Origin: an uncultured bacterium
Lineage (GTDB): Bacteria; Spirochaetota; UBA4802; UB4802
DNA: 36,613 bases
NCBI GenBank assembly: GCA_937920495.1
Contig: CALEUQ010000084.1
Span: 1 to 36,613 of the forward strand
Reading direction: 5' to 3'
Positions 1-7,821 of the stretch are shown here, piece after piece (position 1 is the first letter of the stretch; each line of letters opens with the position of its first letter). A program made the translations under genes and the position numbers. The notes beneath the pieces were generated by a model. It ran no database searches, was not told where the DNA came from, and worked only from the letters and a program-made list of their open reading frames with translations.

Positions 1-87
1 TTCCTGTAGCATCCCTCTCCATTCAATACATCGGGATGTGATGTGATAGGTAAGATTGGGAAGCTGTACACGCAATTTCCTGGCCAT
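1..87 (-). CDS. REP-associated tyrosine transposase (Y1_Tnp / IS200-like), 5' part only
   Basis: Only the first 29 codons are inside the window; the gene runs off the left edge. The N-terminus begins MARKLRVQLPNLTYHITSR, matching the opening strand of the Y1 HUH-transposase domain, where family members typically start MARPLR...YHVTSRG. A good ribosome-binding site (GGAGG at 94-98 on this strand) lies 6 bases before the ATG at 87-85. REP-associated tyrosine transposases (RAYTs) are single-copy HUH nucleases that act on short hairpin-forming repeats next to their own gene. The repeat series at 201-587 just upstream of this start fits that pattern. Completeness and the catalytic HUH and Tyr residues cannot be judged from this fragment. 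Confidence 0.8.
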   Translation of the reverse strand, partial: MARKLRVQLPNLTYHITSRCIEWRGMLQE

Positions 88-200
88 AGTATTCCTCCAT
101 GTGTTACGTTTTTGTAATAGATTCTATGTATATACAACGCAACTGGTGGGAAAATTGTAAAAGGTTGTGGGAATTTTTTTAAAAATTTTGGGAAAATTTT

Positions 201-587
201 GGGGTCAGAGCCTAAAAAAATATCAGGCTGACAGCGCAGAGCATACAGAGCAAGTTGAAAAAAAGGGGTCAGAGCATTAAAAAAAAGAGATCCTGAATAT
301 GGAGGAGGGCATATTGTACCAAAGGGGTCAGAGCCCGGTAATGGAAGATGATATTTGTGCACACACGCATGTTCAGAGCATAAGTCACAAATCAGAGCAA
401 AAAAGGGGTCAGAGCATTAACCAGCGCTTGCTTAGAGAGCATGGGCGGAGCGGATAGGTCAATCAGGATGTGTCAAACAATGAGCATTAAGGCTCTCGAA
501 ATAACAGGGGTCAGAGCATTAAAATAATTGACATTATTATACCACAACCGTCATACCACCACACAACCAACAACAAGGGGTCAGAGC
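201..587 (+). repeat. Six-copy GGGGTCAGAGC direct-repeat tract (REP-like)
   Basis: Exact 11-mers GGGGTCAGAGC lie at 201-211, 265-275, 324-334, 405-415, 507-517 and 577-587, all on the same strand, with irregular spacing of 59-102 bases. Most continue as ATTAA or CCTA. The shorter core CAGAGC also occurs at 237-242, 246-251, 374-379 and 393-398, so the tract looks like an older, eroded array. The first copy can pair with GGCTGAC at 226-232 through a bulged stem. The tract fills the 500-base gap between the RAYT-like gene and the methyltransferase gene; no other gene is visible there. The link to the RAYT gene is inferred from position and from the second context at 1095-1153. Confidence 0.85.
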
Positions 588-589
588 CT

Positions 590-1699
590 ATGATAATCAC
601 CATACAGCGATATGCAAATAACGGCTATGGCATAGGATTTATTGATGGCAAAGCTGTTTTTGTCCCCTACAGTGCAGTTGGAGATGTTGTTGATGTTACT
701 ATAACACGCCATGCAAAAAACTACTGTTTTGCGTCAATCAATAACATCATAACACCTTCATCATATCGTATTGCACCCCAATGCTCTGCGTTTACCCACT
801 GTGGGGGATGTGACTTTCTCCATATCCCTTATGACCATGAACTAACATTAAAAAAAGAATTATTCCAGAATACCTTAACCCACATTGGAGCCATTCATAG
901 AAATAACATACCTGCAATTGAGATAGTTTATAGCACTCGTTATCATTACCGAAGTCACGCCGCTTTGCAATCAGATGGCGCACATACTGGTTTTTATAAA
1001 AAGGATTCGCATATTATTGAACCAATACCCAAAGAAGGGTGCCTGCTACTTCACGAAAAACTGAATGAAGCTATAACAACTACATCTACATCGCGGGGTC
1101 AGAGCCCCTTTAAGATTGCCATAGACTCACAAAGCAATATATGCTCTGACCCCACCACAACCATTATTGAACAGGAAGCAGGTATCACCTATAAGCGAAG
1201 TATTGATACATTCTTTCAGGCAAACAGGTTTCTTAGGAAAGAAATGCTGCACATTGCCGATACACTATCGCAAAGCTTTGCATCATTTCTTGACGTGGGG
1301 TGCGGTGTTGGCTTTTTTAGTATCTATTTAGCTAAACGTATGAAAGGCACAGGCATTGATACAAATATTCACAGCATTGAATGGGCAAAACAGAATGCAT
1401 CCTTAAATGGTGTGGATGTAGATTTTTATGCAATAAGCATTGAGAACTATCACCCCTTTAAAAATAATCACCAGTGTGTGGTAATAGACCCTCCACGTCA
1501 GGGCATATCAAAGCGGGGCAGAAAAACTATTTTAGCAATGGCTCCTTGTGCAATTGTATATGTTTCGTGTAATCCTGTTACCTTTGCCCGTGATGTTAAA
1601 AGCTTTATTGACAGTAACTATCGCCTTGGAAAATTATTTTTGATTGACATGTTCCCATGCACACATCACACTGAAGTGATTGGGCTTTTAACAAAATAG
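590..1699 (+). CDS. 23S rRNA (uracil-C5)-methyltransferase, RlmD/RumA (COG2265) family
   Basis: Predicted SAM-dependent methylation of a uracil in 23S rRNA. An N-terminal TRAM-like beta region (about 1-55) is followed by an iron-sulfur Cys set C65-x5-C71-x2-C74 plus C151, the spacing seen in RumA. The FFQAN motif is at 208-212, the SAM-binding motif LDVGCGVGFF at 234-243, IDPPRQG at 299-305, the catalytic nucleophile C327 in YVSCNP, and the C-terminal glutamate in TEVIGLL. At 369 residues it is shorter than E. coli RlmD (about 430). An inverted repeat pair is embedded in frame at residues 169-188. The ATG lies only two bases after a copy of the repeat, whose AAGGGG may act as the ribosome-binding site. 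The gene ends one base before the convergent tonB-like gene. RlmC or TrmA specificity cannot be excluded, but the Fe-S cysteines argue against TrmA. Confidence 0.88.
   Translation: MIITIQRYANNGYGIGFIDGKAVFVPYSAVGDVVDVTITRHAKNYCFASINNIITPSSYRIAPQCSAFTHCGGCDFLHIPYDHELTLKKELFQNTLTHIGAIHRNNIPAIEIVYSTRYHYRSHAALQSDGAHTGFYKKDSHIIEPIPKEGCLLLHEKLNEAITTTSTSRGQSPFKIAIDSQSNICSDPTTTIIEQEAGITYKRSIDTFFQANRFLRKEMLHIADTLSQSFASFLDVGCGVGFFSIYLAKRMKGTGIDTNIHSIEWAKQNASLNGVDVDFYAISIENYHPFKNNHQCVVIDPPRQGISKRGRKTILAMAPCAIVYVSCNPVTFARDVKSFIDSNYRLGKLFLIDMFPCTHHTEVIGLLTK
1095..1153 (+). repeat. Inverted GGGGTCAGAGC pair inside the methyltransferase gene
   Basis: GGGGTCAGAGC at 1095-1105 and its exact reverse complement GCTCTGACCCC at 1143-1153 flank a 37-base spacer. 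They form a perfect 11-bp stem inside the reading frame of the methyltransferase and encode about 20 residues (169-188) without a stop. This is the same word repeated upstream at 201-587, here in the head-to-head arrangement typical of REP pairs. It falls between the fourth Fe-S cysteine and the FFQAN motif, a region variable in length in the family, so the insertion is probably tolerated. Confidence 0.85.
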
Positions 1700-1700
1700 C

Positions 1701-2255
1701 TTACTTTAATGTAAATGTCAGCCCCTGCACAAACGTCATACGTTCTTTGGCGATAGTATCCGGAAAAGGTGGGAAAGGCTGAGCACTAAAAATTGCCGCA
1801 AGTGCAGCTTCATCCAGAAGCGCTGAACCAGATGACTGCACCAGCATGGCCGAGAGCACTCTGCCATATTTGTCGATAGTAAATTTGATATAGGTTTTTC
1901 CTTCTACACCATCCTTACGTGCCGCAGCTGGATACACCAATGCTTCCTGAATACGTTGTCGAATCATATCGGTGTAGCGCATGCTAATATCACGGCTGTC
2001 CTCATTTGAAACCATGTATTGCGATGCTGTAATGCCACCCTGCTCTTTAAGCGGTGCAGGATTATTCTTAAGCCTGGTTTCATCGCCCGCAGTATCAATA
2101 TGCGGCAGCAGTGTCTGTGTGTGCATGGTAACATGCAGTGTATGCGTGTGCACATTCGCAGCACTTTCTCCAAATGATACACACAGTAAAACACCATGCA
2201 CAATGGCCGAAATCAAAAATGCATAATACACAATGTTGCTATTTTGTGCTGTCAT
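1701..2255 (-). CDS. tonB: TonB-like energy transducer with C-terminal TonB domain
   Basis: About 184 residues. A hydrophobic N-terminal anchor (roughly residues 8-28) is followed by a short periplasmic linker and a C-terminal TonB domain. That domain shows YPAAARKDGVEG, then FTIDKYGRV, LVQSSGSALLDEAAL and a closing FTL strand. It would couple inner-membrane proton motive force to outer-membrane transport together with the ExbB and ExbD products encoded just upstream. The ATG at 2255 is preferred; an in-frame TTG at 2267 would add four residues but has no ribosome-binding site. The gene overlaps the end of exbD by 17 bases, suggesting translational coupling. The linker is short and lacks a long Pro-rich stretch, so it spans less than the E. 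coli protein. No TonB-dependent receptor is encoded nearby. Confidence 0.85.
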   Translation of the reverse strand: MTAQNSNIVYYAFLISAIVHGVLLCVSFGESAANVHTHTLHVTMHTQTLLPHIDTAGDETRLKNNPAPLKEQGGITASQYMVSNEDSRDISMRYTDMIRQRIQEALVYPAAARKDGVEGKTYIKFTIDKYGRVLSAMLVQSSGSALLDEAALAAIFSAQPFPPFPDTIAKERMTFVQGLTFTLK

Positions 2256-2667
2256 TGCTCTCTTCAATACTTGTTGCTATTACCAGATTGTTAATCTGTG
2301 TTTGCTTTATTATATCAATCACGCTCACCACCATTCCAAGCTGTACTGTTTTGTCAGCTTTTAGTATTACAGTTTTTGATGTAGCCGACAGTGCGGACAA
2401 CATCTCTTTAAGAGCTACACGCTCAACTCTGGTGGCATTACAATAGATGGCGTTTGTGCCAGTAATATATATCTCAATACTATCCCTCTGCACGGTAACA
2501 GCCGAATTTGCCTTAGGCAGCGACACGTCTATACCAGGGTTGGCAACAAAATATGATGTAAGTGCAAAGAAAAGTAGCAACTGGAACACAACATCAATAA
2601 GTGGTGCTATGTTTAAATTAATGACCACCTTTCTTCTACGTTCAATGTACAGCCGCTCAGCACTCAC
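2239..2667 (-). CDS. exbD: ExbD/TolR-family biopolymer transport protein
   Basis: 142 residues with one N-terminal transmembrane helix (about 22-42) preceded by a basic stretch. The helix begins INLNIAPLIDVVFQLLLFF and carries the conserved proton-path aspartate at D25. The periplasmic domain ends with the typical VILKADKTVQLGMVVSVIDI segment. ExbD works with ExbB as the proton-driven motor for TonB. The start is a GTG at 2667 that overlaps the exbB stop codon as GTGA, a four-base coupling. A TolR role is possible, but the adjoining tonB gene favours ExbD. Confidence 0.9.
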   Translation of the reverse strand: MSAERLYIERRRKVVINLNIAPLIDVVFQLLLFFALTSYFVANPGIDVSLPKANSAVTVQRDSIEIYITGTNAIYCNATRVERVALKEMLSALSATSKTVILKADKTVQLGMVVSVIDIIKQTQINNLVIATSIEESNDSTK

Positions 2668-3272
2668 TGCTTTATAACCTCTAATATATCACTCACAAGC
2701 TCTTTTAGTGCACCGGTAATATCATCAATCCTGTCTTCAAAATAATGATATGCAATGATGGTGGGAATGGCAACAATCAAGCCTGCAGCTGTGGTAATTA
2801 ATGCTTCCCATATACCACCTGCCAAAGCCTGTGGATTAACCTGCCCTTGCATGTGCTGAATACCCATAAATACCTTAATCATACCTGTCACCGTGCCTAA
2901 GAGTCCCAATAAAGGTGCAATATTTCCAATTATGGCAAGCCAGTTTAACCTTTGTTCCAGATTACGGACATAAAACGTAGCAAAACGCACCAGCTTATGC
3001 TCGGCCTCATGCAGTTCATAGTCAATAGTATAATCCTTTGCCATATCCAGAACCCCGGTCATCTCCTTAACTATACCCGTACATTGTGAAATAGTTTTTT
3101 TATTCAATGCACCACTCACAAATTGCTGTTTAAAAAAATCTACTGCATCCCATAGATACGGTTTGGATTTCCTTAATACATATACACGTTCTAAAAAAAT
3201 TGCCAGCGACAACACAGAACACAGTAAAATTGGCCACATTACCAGGCCACCCTTTTGAAATATAGCAAACAT
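2664..3272 (-). CDS. exbB: ExbB/TolQ/MotA-family proton channel protein
   Basis: 202 residues, first gene of an exbB-exbD-tonB operon on the minus strand. It has the family plan: an N-terminal helix (residues about 8-28, ending LERVYVLRK), a cytoplasmic region, and two C-terminal helices. The segment LNWLAIIGNIAPLLGLLGTV continues into a TVTGMIKVF and GGIWEALITTAAGLIVAIP signature characteristic of ExbB/TolQ. It forms the pentameric inner-membrane channel around ExbD. The ATG at 3272 has only a weak upstream ribosome-binding site. A TTGTCA box lies about 65 bases upstream but no convincing -10 box accompanies it. Confidence 0.9.
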   Translation of the reverse strand: MFAIFQKGGLVMWPILLCSVLSLAIFLERVYVLRKSKPYLWDAVDFFKQQFVSGALNKKTISQCTGIVKEMTGVLDMAKDYTIDYELHEAEHKLVRFATFYVRNLEQRLNWLAIIGNIAPLLGLLGTVTGMIKVFMGIQHMQGQVNPQALAGGIWEALITTAAGLIVAIPTIIAYHYFEDRIDDITGALKELVSDILEVIKQ

Positions 3273-3406
3273 ATCCGTTACTCTTTTTTTAAATTTATGC
3301 TACTATACGAACAATATAATAAAAAATTGACAACTTTTTTATGAATAATTTTTCCCAAATTATTCCTTAAATAAAATTTGTGAACATAATAAACATACTG
3401 TACAAC

Positions 3407-3426
3407 CCCGTCGCCGAAGCGGCGGG
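3407..3426. repeat. GC-rich hairpin in AT-rich intergenic DNA
   Basis: CCCGTCGC at 3407-3414 pairs with GCGGCGGG at 3419-3426 around a CGAA loop (8 bp, one G-T wobble). It sits between the divergent exbB and PP2C genes in otherwise very AT-rich sequence. The CCGAAGC core resembles the sequence that opens the hairpin array near 34621-34630. There is no following T-run, so a terminator is unlikely; a REP-like repeat is the better reading. Confidence 0.6.
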
Positions 3427-3498
3427 AATACGCTTTTTATTAACAAAATACCCTCTTTCTGTATTTTTGGGAAATAAGATTATCCATCAAATTTGTTC

Positions 3499-3525
3499 AA
3501 TTTTCCCAAAATTACGTAATGGGCC
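3499..3525 (+). repeat. 27-base repeat, copy 1 (AATTTTCCCAAAA...AATGGGCC)
   Basis: This 27-mer matches 34864-34890 at 23 of 27 positions. Both copies lie 70-80 bases downstream of a GC-rich hairpin carrying a CGAAG-type core. The word TTTCCCAAA also occurs at 3351-3359 and, inverted, at 3466-3474. The ATG at 3519, the leftmost possible start of the PP2C gene, is part of this repeat, which argues against its use. Confidence 0.5.
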
Positions 3526-3587
3526 GAAAACTTTATTATTCAAAATTTTCGTTTACAAGATTATCGCATTCCCCTTACCATGGCAGG

Positions 3588-5573
3588 ATGCGTACAGCAT
3601 ACAACATCATATCCTGCTACAGCAATGTACCAAATCCATACAGAAAAATTGCATGGCATATTCTTAACATTCTACTTCTAATATTACTACTATCTATCAT
3701 AGGGTGCAAAGCCATAACAATGGGTCAATCCAATATATATCAAAGCCCTGAAGTACTCAATCACAGCTGGGAATATAGCTGGCAGTTTTCTAAAGACAAC
3801 ATTAATAAGGGCGATAGTCACTGGGATAAGGTTACACTGCCACTATCACACTTGAAAAAACAATCCAATACGTTATGGCTTCGTACAACGTTACCTCAAA
3901 AGTTGCCACTACATGCCGCACTCTACATCCGTGAATTATATCTTTCAGTGGTTGTATATGTTGATGCCATACCAATCTATTCTTTCTGGGACCTGGATAC
4001 AATGTATAGCAAAGAATTTATTGCAAAAAAATCCCATATAATACCCATCCCCGATTCTGCGGCAGGCAAAACAATATACTTCAAAATACAGTCAAACTAT
4101 CCACTCATAGGGATTACCGGTCCAGTACTCATAGGTTCAGAATATTCCCTGGTTAGACACATCATAGCATATGATTTTGATAATATCAGCATTGCAAGCA
4201 TCGCATTGTTCATTGGGATCTTTTCATTGATGATCTTTATTGCTAACAGGAAGCAATGGGAGTATTTTTATTTTGGTCTATTTGCTTTGTTTCAGGTTTT
4301 ATATATCACCAATTATACTTCACTGCGGGATGTATTGCTTGATGCGCCTTTATTATGGATATACCTATGGCTGTTTTCATCTGTATGGTCTACCACCATG
4401 TTTATTGGTTTTGTTAAAGTACTTTTCAATTATTCACAAAAGTCAACCATAGGGATCTTATTCTTAATCAACATAGCGTATGCTACCTTTGAATCCATAC
4501 TACTTCTTTTAACCATAGGCCAACTATATATAACCGGAACAATTCAAACAAGCACACTAATATTACACACACGTTATGTTTTCCAATACCTGCTGGCTGC
4601 AGATGCCATAATAATACTTTCAGTAATTGTGCAAAAACTAAAACAGGGGAACAAAGATGCTGCCATATTACTTTTGGGCCTATTTGTATTGAGCATAACC
4701 GTATTGCATAGTATTGCAGTGGCTATAGGTTTTTTAAAACAAGATTTCCACTCATATATTCACTGGGGTGTGTGTATACTTTTAATAGCGCTTTCAATTA
4801 TACTCATCAGGCAATATACACTTATGCAAGAGAAGATGATGGTAAATAAAGCAGATATGAACATAGCCCGGAATATACAGCAATCAATTATACCCGCAAA
4901 TCCGCCACATCAAGAAAAACTTATTATAGCATCAGAATATATTCCAGCCATGATTGTTGGTGGCGATTTTTTTGATTATGCTGCTATCAGCAACCATGAA
5001 ATCGGAATCATTATAGCCGATATTACCGGCCATGGGGTATCCGCTGCTTTAATTGCTTCCATGTGCAAAATAGCATTCCATGCTTCCAGTGATGTATATA
5101 CCAATCCTCAGGCTTTGCTAGAAAAAATAAATACAATCCTTTTATATAAAACCGCGGGCCAGCTTTTATCAGTGTTCTATCTATATATAAATACATCAAC
5201 AAACACAATGGTTGCATCAAGTGCAGGCCATCCCCGATGTATCATTGTGGACCGTATTTCAGGAAATCATCTTGAATTATACACAAAAGGCAGGATTATA
5301 GGAGCCTTTAAAACACTCAATTGTACAAATAGCGTACATACATTACACTCCTGCCAACGAATTATTCTTTATACTGACGGCATAACTGAAGCATTAAATT
5401 ATTCCAGAGTCATGTATGGAGAAAATAACTTCATTAAAGCTATCAAAGAAACCTTACACCTTAAGCCCCAGGAAGCATGTTCATATATTACAGAAGATGT
5501 CTTATCATGGACTGGCAATGATCAATCACAGCGTGATGATATGACGCTTATCGTTATTGATATAAACGCATAA
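3588..5573 (+). CDS. Membrane 7TM-DISM protein with SpoIIE/PP2C serine phosphatase domain
   Basis: About 661 residues from the ATG at 3588. An N-terminal hydrophobic stretch ends in a lipobox-like LSIIGC (cysteine near residue 40), followed by an extracytoplasmic beta-rich domain (about 55-205) with the look of 7TMR-DISM ligand-binding domains (WEYSWQF, LWLRTTLP). Seven or so transmembrane helices (about 205-410) follow, then a cytoplasmic SpoIIE/RsbU-type phosphatase (about 430-661). Metal-binding motifs are GGDFFD, DITGHG, YTDGITEA and RDDMTL. It probably dephosphorylates a STAS-type protein in response to an external signal. Candidate partners lie 2-4 kb downstream. The start is uncertain: in-frame ATGs exist at 3519 and 3588, and neither has a strong ribosome-binding site. 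Confidence 0.85.
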   Translation: MRTAYNIISCYSNVPNPYRKIAWHILNILLLILLLSIIGCKAITMGQSNIYQSPEVLNHSWEYSWQFSKDNINKGDSHWDKVTLPLSHLKKQSNTLWLRTTLPQKLPLHAALYIRELYLSVVVYVDAIPIYSFWDLDTMYSKEFIAKKSHIIPIPDSAAGKTIYFKIQSNYPLIGITGPVLIGSEYSLVRHIIAYDFDNISIASIALFIGIFSLMIFIANRKQWEYFYFGLFALFQVLYITNYTSLRDVLLDAPLLWIYLWLFSSVWSTTMFIGFVKVLFNYSQKSTIGILFLINIAYATFESILLLLTIGQLYITGTIQTSTLILHTRYVFQYLLAADAIIILSVIVQKLKQGNKDAAILLLGLFVLSITVLHSIAVAIGFLKQDFHSYIHWGVCILLIALSIILIRQYTLMQEKMMVNKADMNIARNIQQSIIPANPPHQEKLIIASEYIPAMIVGGDFFDYAAISNHEIGIIIADITGHGVSAALIASMCKIAFHASSDVYTNPQALLEKINTILLYKTAGQLLSVFYLYINTSTNTMVASSAGHPRCIIVDRISGNHLELYTKGRIIGAFKTLNCTNSVHTLHSCQRIILYTDGITEALNYSRVMYGENNFIKAIKETLHLKPQEACSYITEDVLSWTGNDQSQRDDMTLIVIDINA

Positions 5574-5603
5574 AGAAAATTCTACTAATAAATTTTTAAG
5601 AAT

Positions 5604-5621
5604 ATTGCCTTTGAAGGCAAT
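5604..5621. other. Short palindrome downstream of the PP2C gene, in a gene-free AT-rich gap
   Basis: ATTGCCTT and AAGGCAAT form a near-perfect palindrome 30 bases after the PP2C stop codon. No T-run follows, so it is at best a weak terminator or RNA-stabilising hairpin. The rest of 5574-5877 is extremely AT-rich and shows nothing else that I can name. Confidence 0.35.
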
Positions 5622-5877
5622 TATATGAAGTAATATATAATTGCACAAATATCATAATATGAATGGTAATTATTATTTAATTTACATAGTATATAATTAT
5701 ATCAAAATAAAAATATTTTTTTAATAATATAAAAAAATGTATTGAATATTTTCACTGTGTTCATTTATATTGAACATGCTACATAGCATTATATCTGGTT
5801 ATATTTTCTATATACCATTTTCTACGATATGTACAGCACGCGCTGACATTCTTTTTTGGTTCACTAAGGAGTTGTAT

Positions 5878-6120
5878 ATGGCAGCTTTAAAAGAAAAAGT
5901 TATTATCAAACGTACCACCCGAAAGGGACGGAAAAAATCATCATATCTGCCACCCGACTATAAAACATTGCAGGAAGTTATTGATGGAATTGAACGCGAC
6001 TATATTCTTCATACACTGGAGTTAACCAACTGGAATCTTCAGAAAACCAGCCGCGTTCTTGATATAGCACGCAACACACTAAAAGCCAAAATGAAAAAAT
6101 ACAATATTGATCTGCAATAG
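5878..6120 (+). CDS. Small Fis-type helix-turn-helix DNA-binding protein
   Basis: 80 residues starting at the ATG at 5878, which has AAGGAG six bases upstream; a longer in-frame reading from 5770 is not supported. The N-terminus is very basic (KEKVIIKRTTRKGRKKSS). The C-terminal half, about 33-80, is a Fis/NtrC-type HTH_8: ERDYILHTLELTNWNLQKTS, then RVLDIARNTLKAKMKKY. Such domains normally sit at the end of sigma-54 activators; here it stands alone with no AAA+ or receiver part. It could be a stand-alone nucleoid or regulatory protein, possibly partnered by one of the receiver-only regulators in the window. It is convergent with the next gene, six bases away. Confidence 0.75.
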   Translation: MAALKEKVIIKRTTRKGRKKSSYLPPDYKTLQEVIDGIERDYILHTLELTNWNLQKTSRVLDIARNTLKAKMKKYNIDLQ

Positions 6121-6126
6121 CATCAT

Positions 6127-7140
6127 TTATAATAGAGCAAAAACAATAAAACCCGAAATGATCAGCAAGCCTAAAAGAAGTGCTATGTACACAAATAACA
6201 TATTTTCATTATTTTCTTCTTTTTTTTGCTCCTGTTTATCTGTTTCAATCTTAACATTTTCCTCTTCAATTATTTTAACCAGCACATTTTTTGCCACAAG
6301 TGCGTAAATTGCAAAGCCACCTGTTGAAAGCGATATCTTCTCTTTAATCCGCGCTTTTACAGGAAGGTATTGCCCATCGCTGGTTATTGCATTAAACATG
6401 CGTGCAATCTTATCAGATACCGGGTCTTTGCCACTGAGCATCACAGTAATCTTTTCGCCTGGTTTAATATCATTTATATATTTGCCCTTAACAGGAGAAA
6501 CGATAACGGTGCCGGGGATAACATATTCCACCTGAGATTCTATCTGGCGCATCTTTATCTCATCAGGACCAAGCGCTTCCTCCTTTTCTTCCTGTTTCCC
6601 TGGCAATTCCATTGGTATATTCTCGATTTCCAGGGTTAACGATGTTGTTTTATCTATCTCAATCTGGCATTCAGTATTCTGTGAAAAATATTTTCCTATT
6701 ATTTCCTCAAACAATTCTGATATTACCTGTATATTCCCCGCTTTTGCTGGTTCATATATATCATACCCTTCTATTGCATCAGCAAGATGGTTGATAAACT
6801 TATACGAATCTTCTGTAGCGCCACCCAGATCACTTACAATATCACCAAATAAATTATAAAATTGCTTCCAGGCGTCAAAGATACGAATTTTATTATACAT
6901 ATCAGTATATGATGTCACCAGTGCATTAATATTAATAATATAATCATATTCAACATTCAGAAAGATATAAAATGCTCCTACTTTGCCTGCTCTAAACCTT
7001 CCCTTTATAACAGCAACATCCTGCAAAATTCCCGCAGCCATCTGGCGGGCTTTTTCCAGATTACCATTTGTGTACTTTAACGCCTTGTTTATAAGCTGCG
7101 TCTGATCACTGAATGAATCATATTGGGTATTATCTGGCAT
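6127..7140 (-). CDS. Hypothetical protein with a single C-terminal membrane anchor
   Basis: 337 residues, function not recognised. The N-terminal third is helical and mixed. Around residues 175-205 there is a Glu/Lys-rich segment (LPGKQEEKEEALGPDE), then a beta-rich region with PGTVIVSPVKGKYINDIKPG and DPVSDKIARMF. A second Glu/Lys-rich run (about 295-312) precedes a hydrophobic C-terminal helix (about 315-336), giving a tail-anchored layout with no signal peptide. The ATG follows directly on the TGA of the upstream gene (TGAATG), so the two are translationally coupled. The order suggests a cytoplasmic protein held at the membrane, perhaps a scaffold. I saw no catalytic motif. Confidence 0.7.
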   Translation of the reverse strand: MPDNTQYDSFSDQTQLINKALKYTNGNLEKARQMAAGILQDVAVIKGRFRAGKVGAFYIFLNVEYDYIININALVTSYTDMYNKIRIFDAWKQFYNLFGDIVSDLGGATEDSYKFINHLADAIEGYDIYEPAKAGNIQVISELFEEIIGKYFSQNTECQIEIDKTTSLTLEIENIPMELPGKQEEKEEALGPDEIKMRQIESQVEYVIPGTVIVSPVKGKYINDIKPGEKITVMLSGKDPVSDKIARMFNAITSDGQYLPVKARIKEKISLSTGGFAIYALVAKNVLVKIIEEENVKIETDKQEQKKEENNENMLFVYIALLLGLLIISGFIVFALL

Positions 7141-7605
7141 TCAAACTTCAACCTCTTTTTCAGCTAAACTTTTTTCAATTATTTCATATTTCTTTTGAGG
7201 GCTTAACGTAATAATACGTTTAATACATTGAATAACCTGATCCTTATAATAAGAAGGAACCTCTAATATGAAATAACCATTTTCTATATTATTAATAATG
7301 TGTACTTTATTCTCGGGAATTTTTAAACCCAGAAGTGGACCATAAAATTTTATAATATACTCCGGCGAGATGTATTTGACAAATAACCTGGAAACACCCA
7401 GCTTTATTCTTCTGATTGGTTTATATTGCTGATATTTGGTCTTTATTAATTCATTAAATGATGATGGGTTTGTGGCAATGAGTATAGCAATACTCCCTTC
7501 CTCAGATTCAAGAACCTGCATATAGCTATAAAGATTTTTATATGATGCTAAAAGCCCAAATAGTGAATCATCTTCACTTTCTTTCTTTTTAATAATCTGT
7601 TTCAT
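7141..7605 (-). CDS. Hypothetical protein coupled to the tail-anchored protein
   Basis: 154 residues, function not recognised. No signal peptide or membrane segment is visible. The sequence alternates charged helices and beta strands; residues about 75-140 look like a compact alpha/beta domain (FVKYISPEYIIKFYGPLLG, then GYFILEVPSYY). Its TGA stop is immediately followed by the ATG of the next gene, so the pair probably forms a unit. The 216 bases between this gene and the STAS-like gene upstream (7606-7821) are AT-rich and show no clear element. Confidence 0.65.
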   Translation of the reverse strand: MKQIIKKKESEDDSLFGLLASYKNLYSYMQVLESEEGSIAILIATNPSSFNELIKTKYQQYKPIRRIKLGVSRLFVKYISPEYIIKFYGPLLGLKIPENKVHIINNIENGYFILEVPSYYKDQVIQCIKRIITLSPQKKYEIIEKSLAEKEVEV

Positions 7606-7821
7606 ACATCTTCATTATTCATTAATAGTGCATTTTTAAAGTATTATGTGAATAATCTGTTCCTAAACAACAGAGTATAACAAAAATATAGAATATATAC
7701 ACCCCTACACATTCGCAGGAACTTACATTTTTTCATTCAAAAAAACGATCTTAAAAATCTTGCGTAAATAATAACAATTTATTCAATTATACATAGAGTA
7801 AGATATTTATCAAGTATTTTA

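Noticed and set aside
201-587. CRISPR-like array
   Set aside because: Repeats are only 11 bases, spacing is irregular (59-102 bases), spacers share words with the repeats, and no cas gene is visible.
3380-3667. Open frame of 95 codons ahead of and overlapping the PP2C gene
   Set aside because: It runs through the hairpin and 27-base repeat, has no ribosome-binding site, and overlaps the better-supported gene in another frame.
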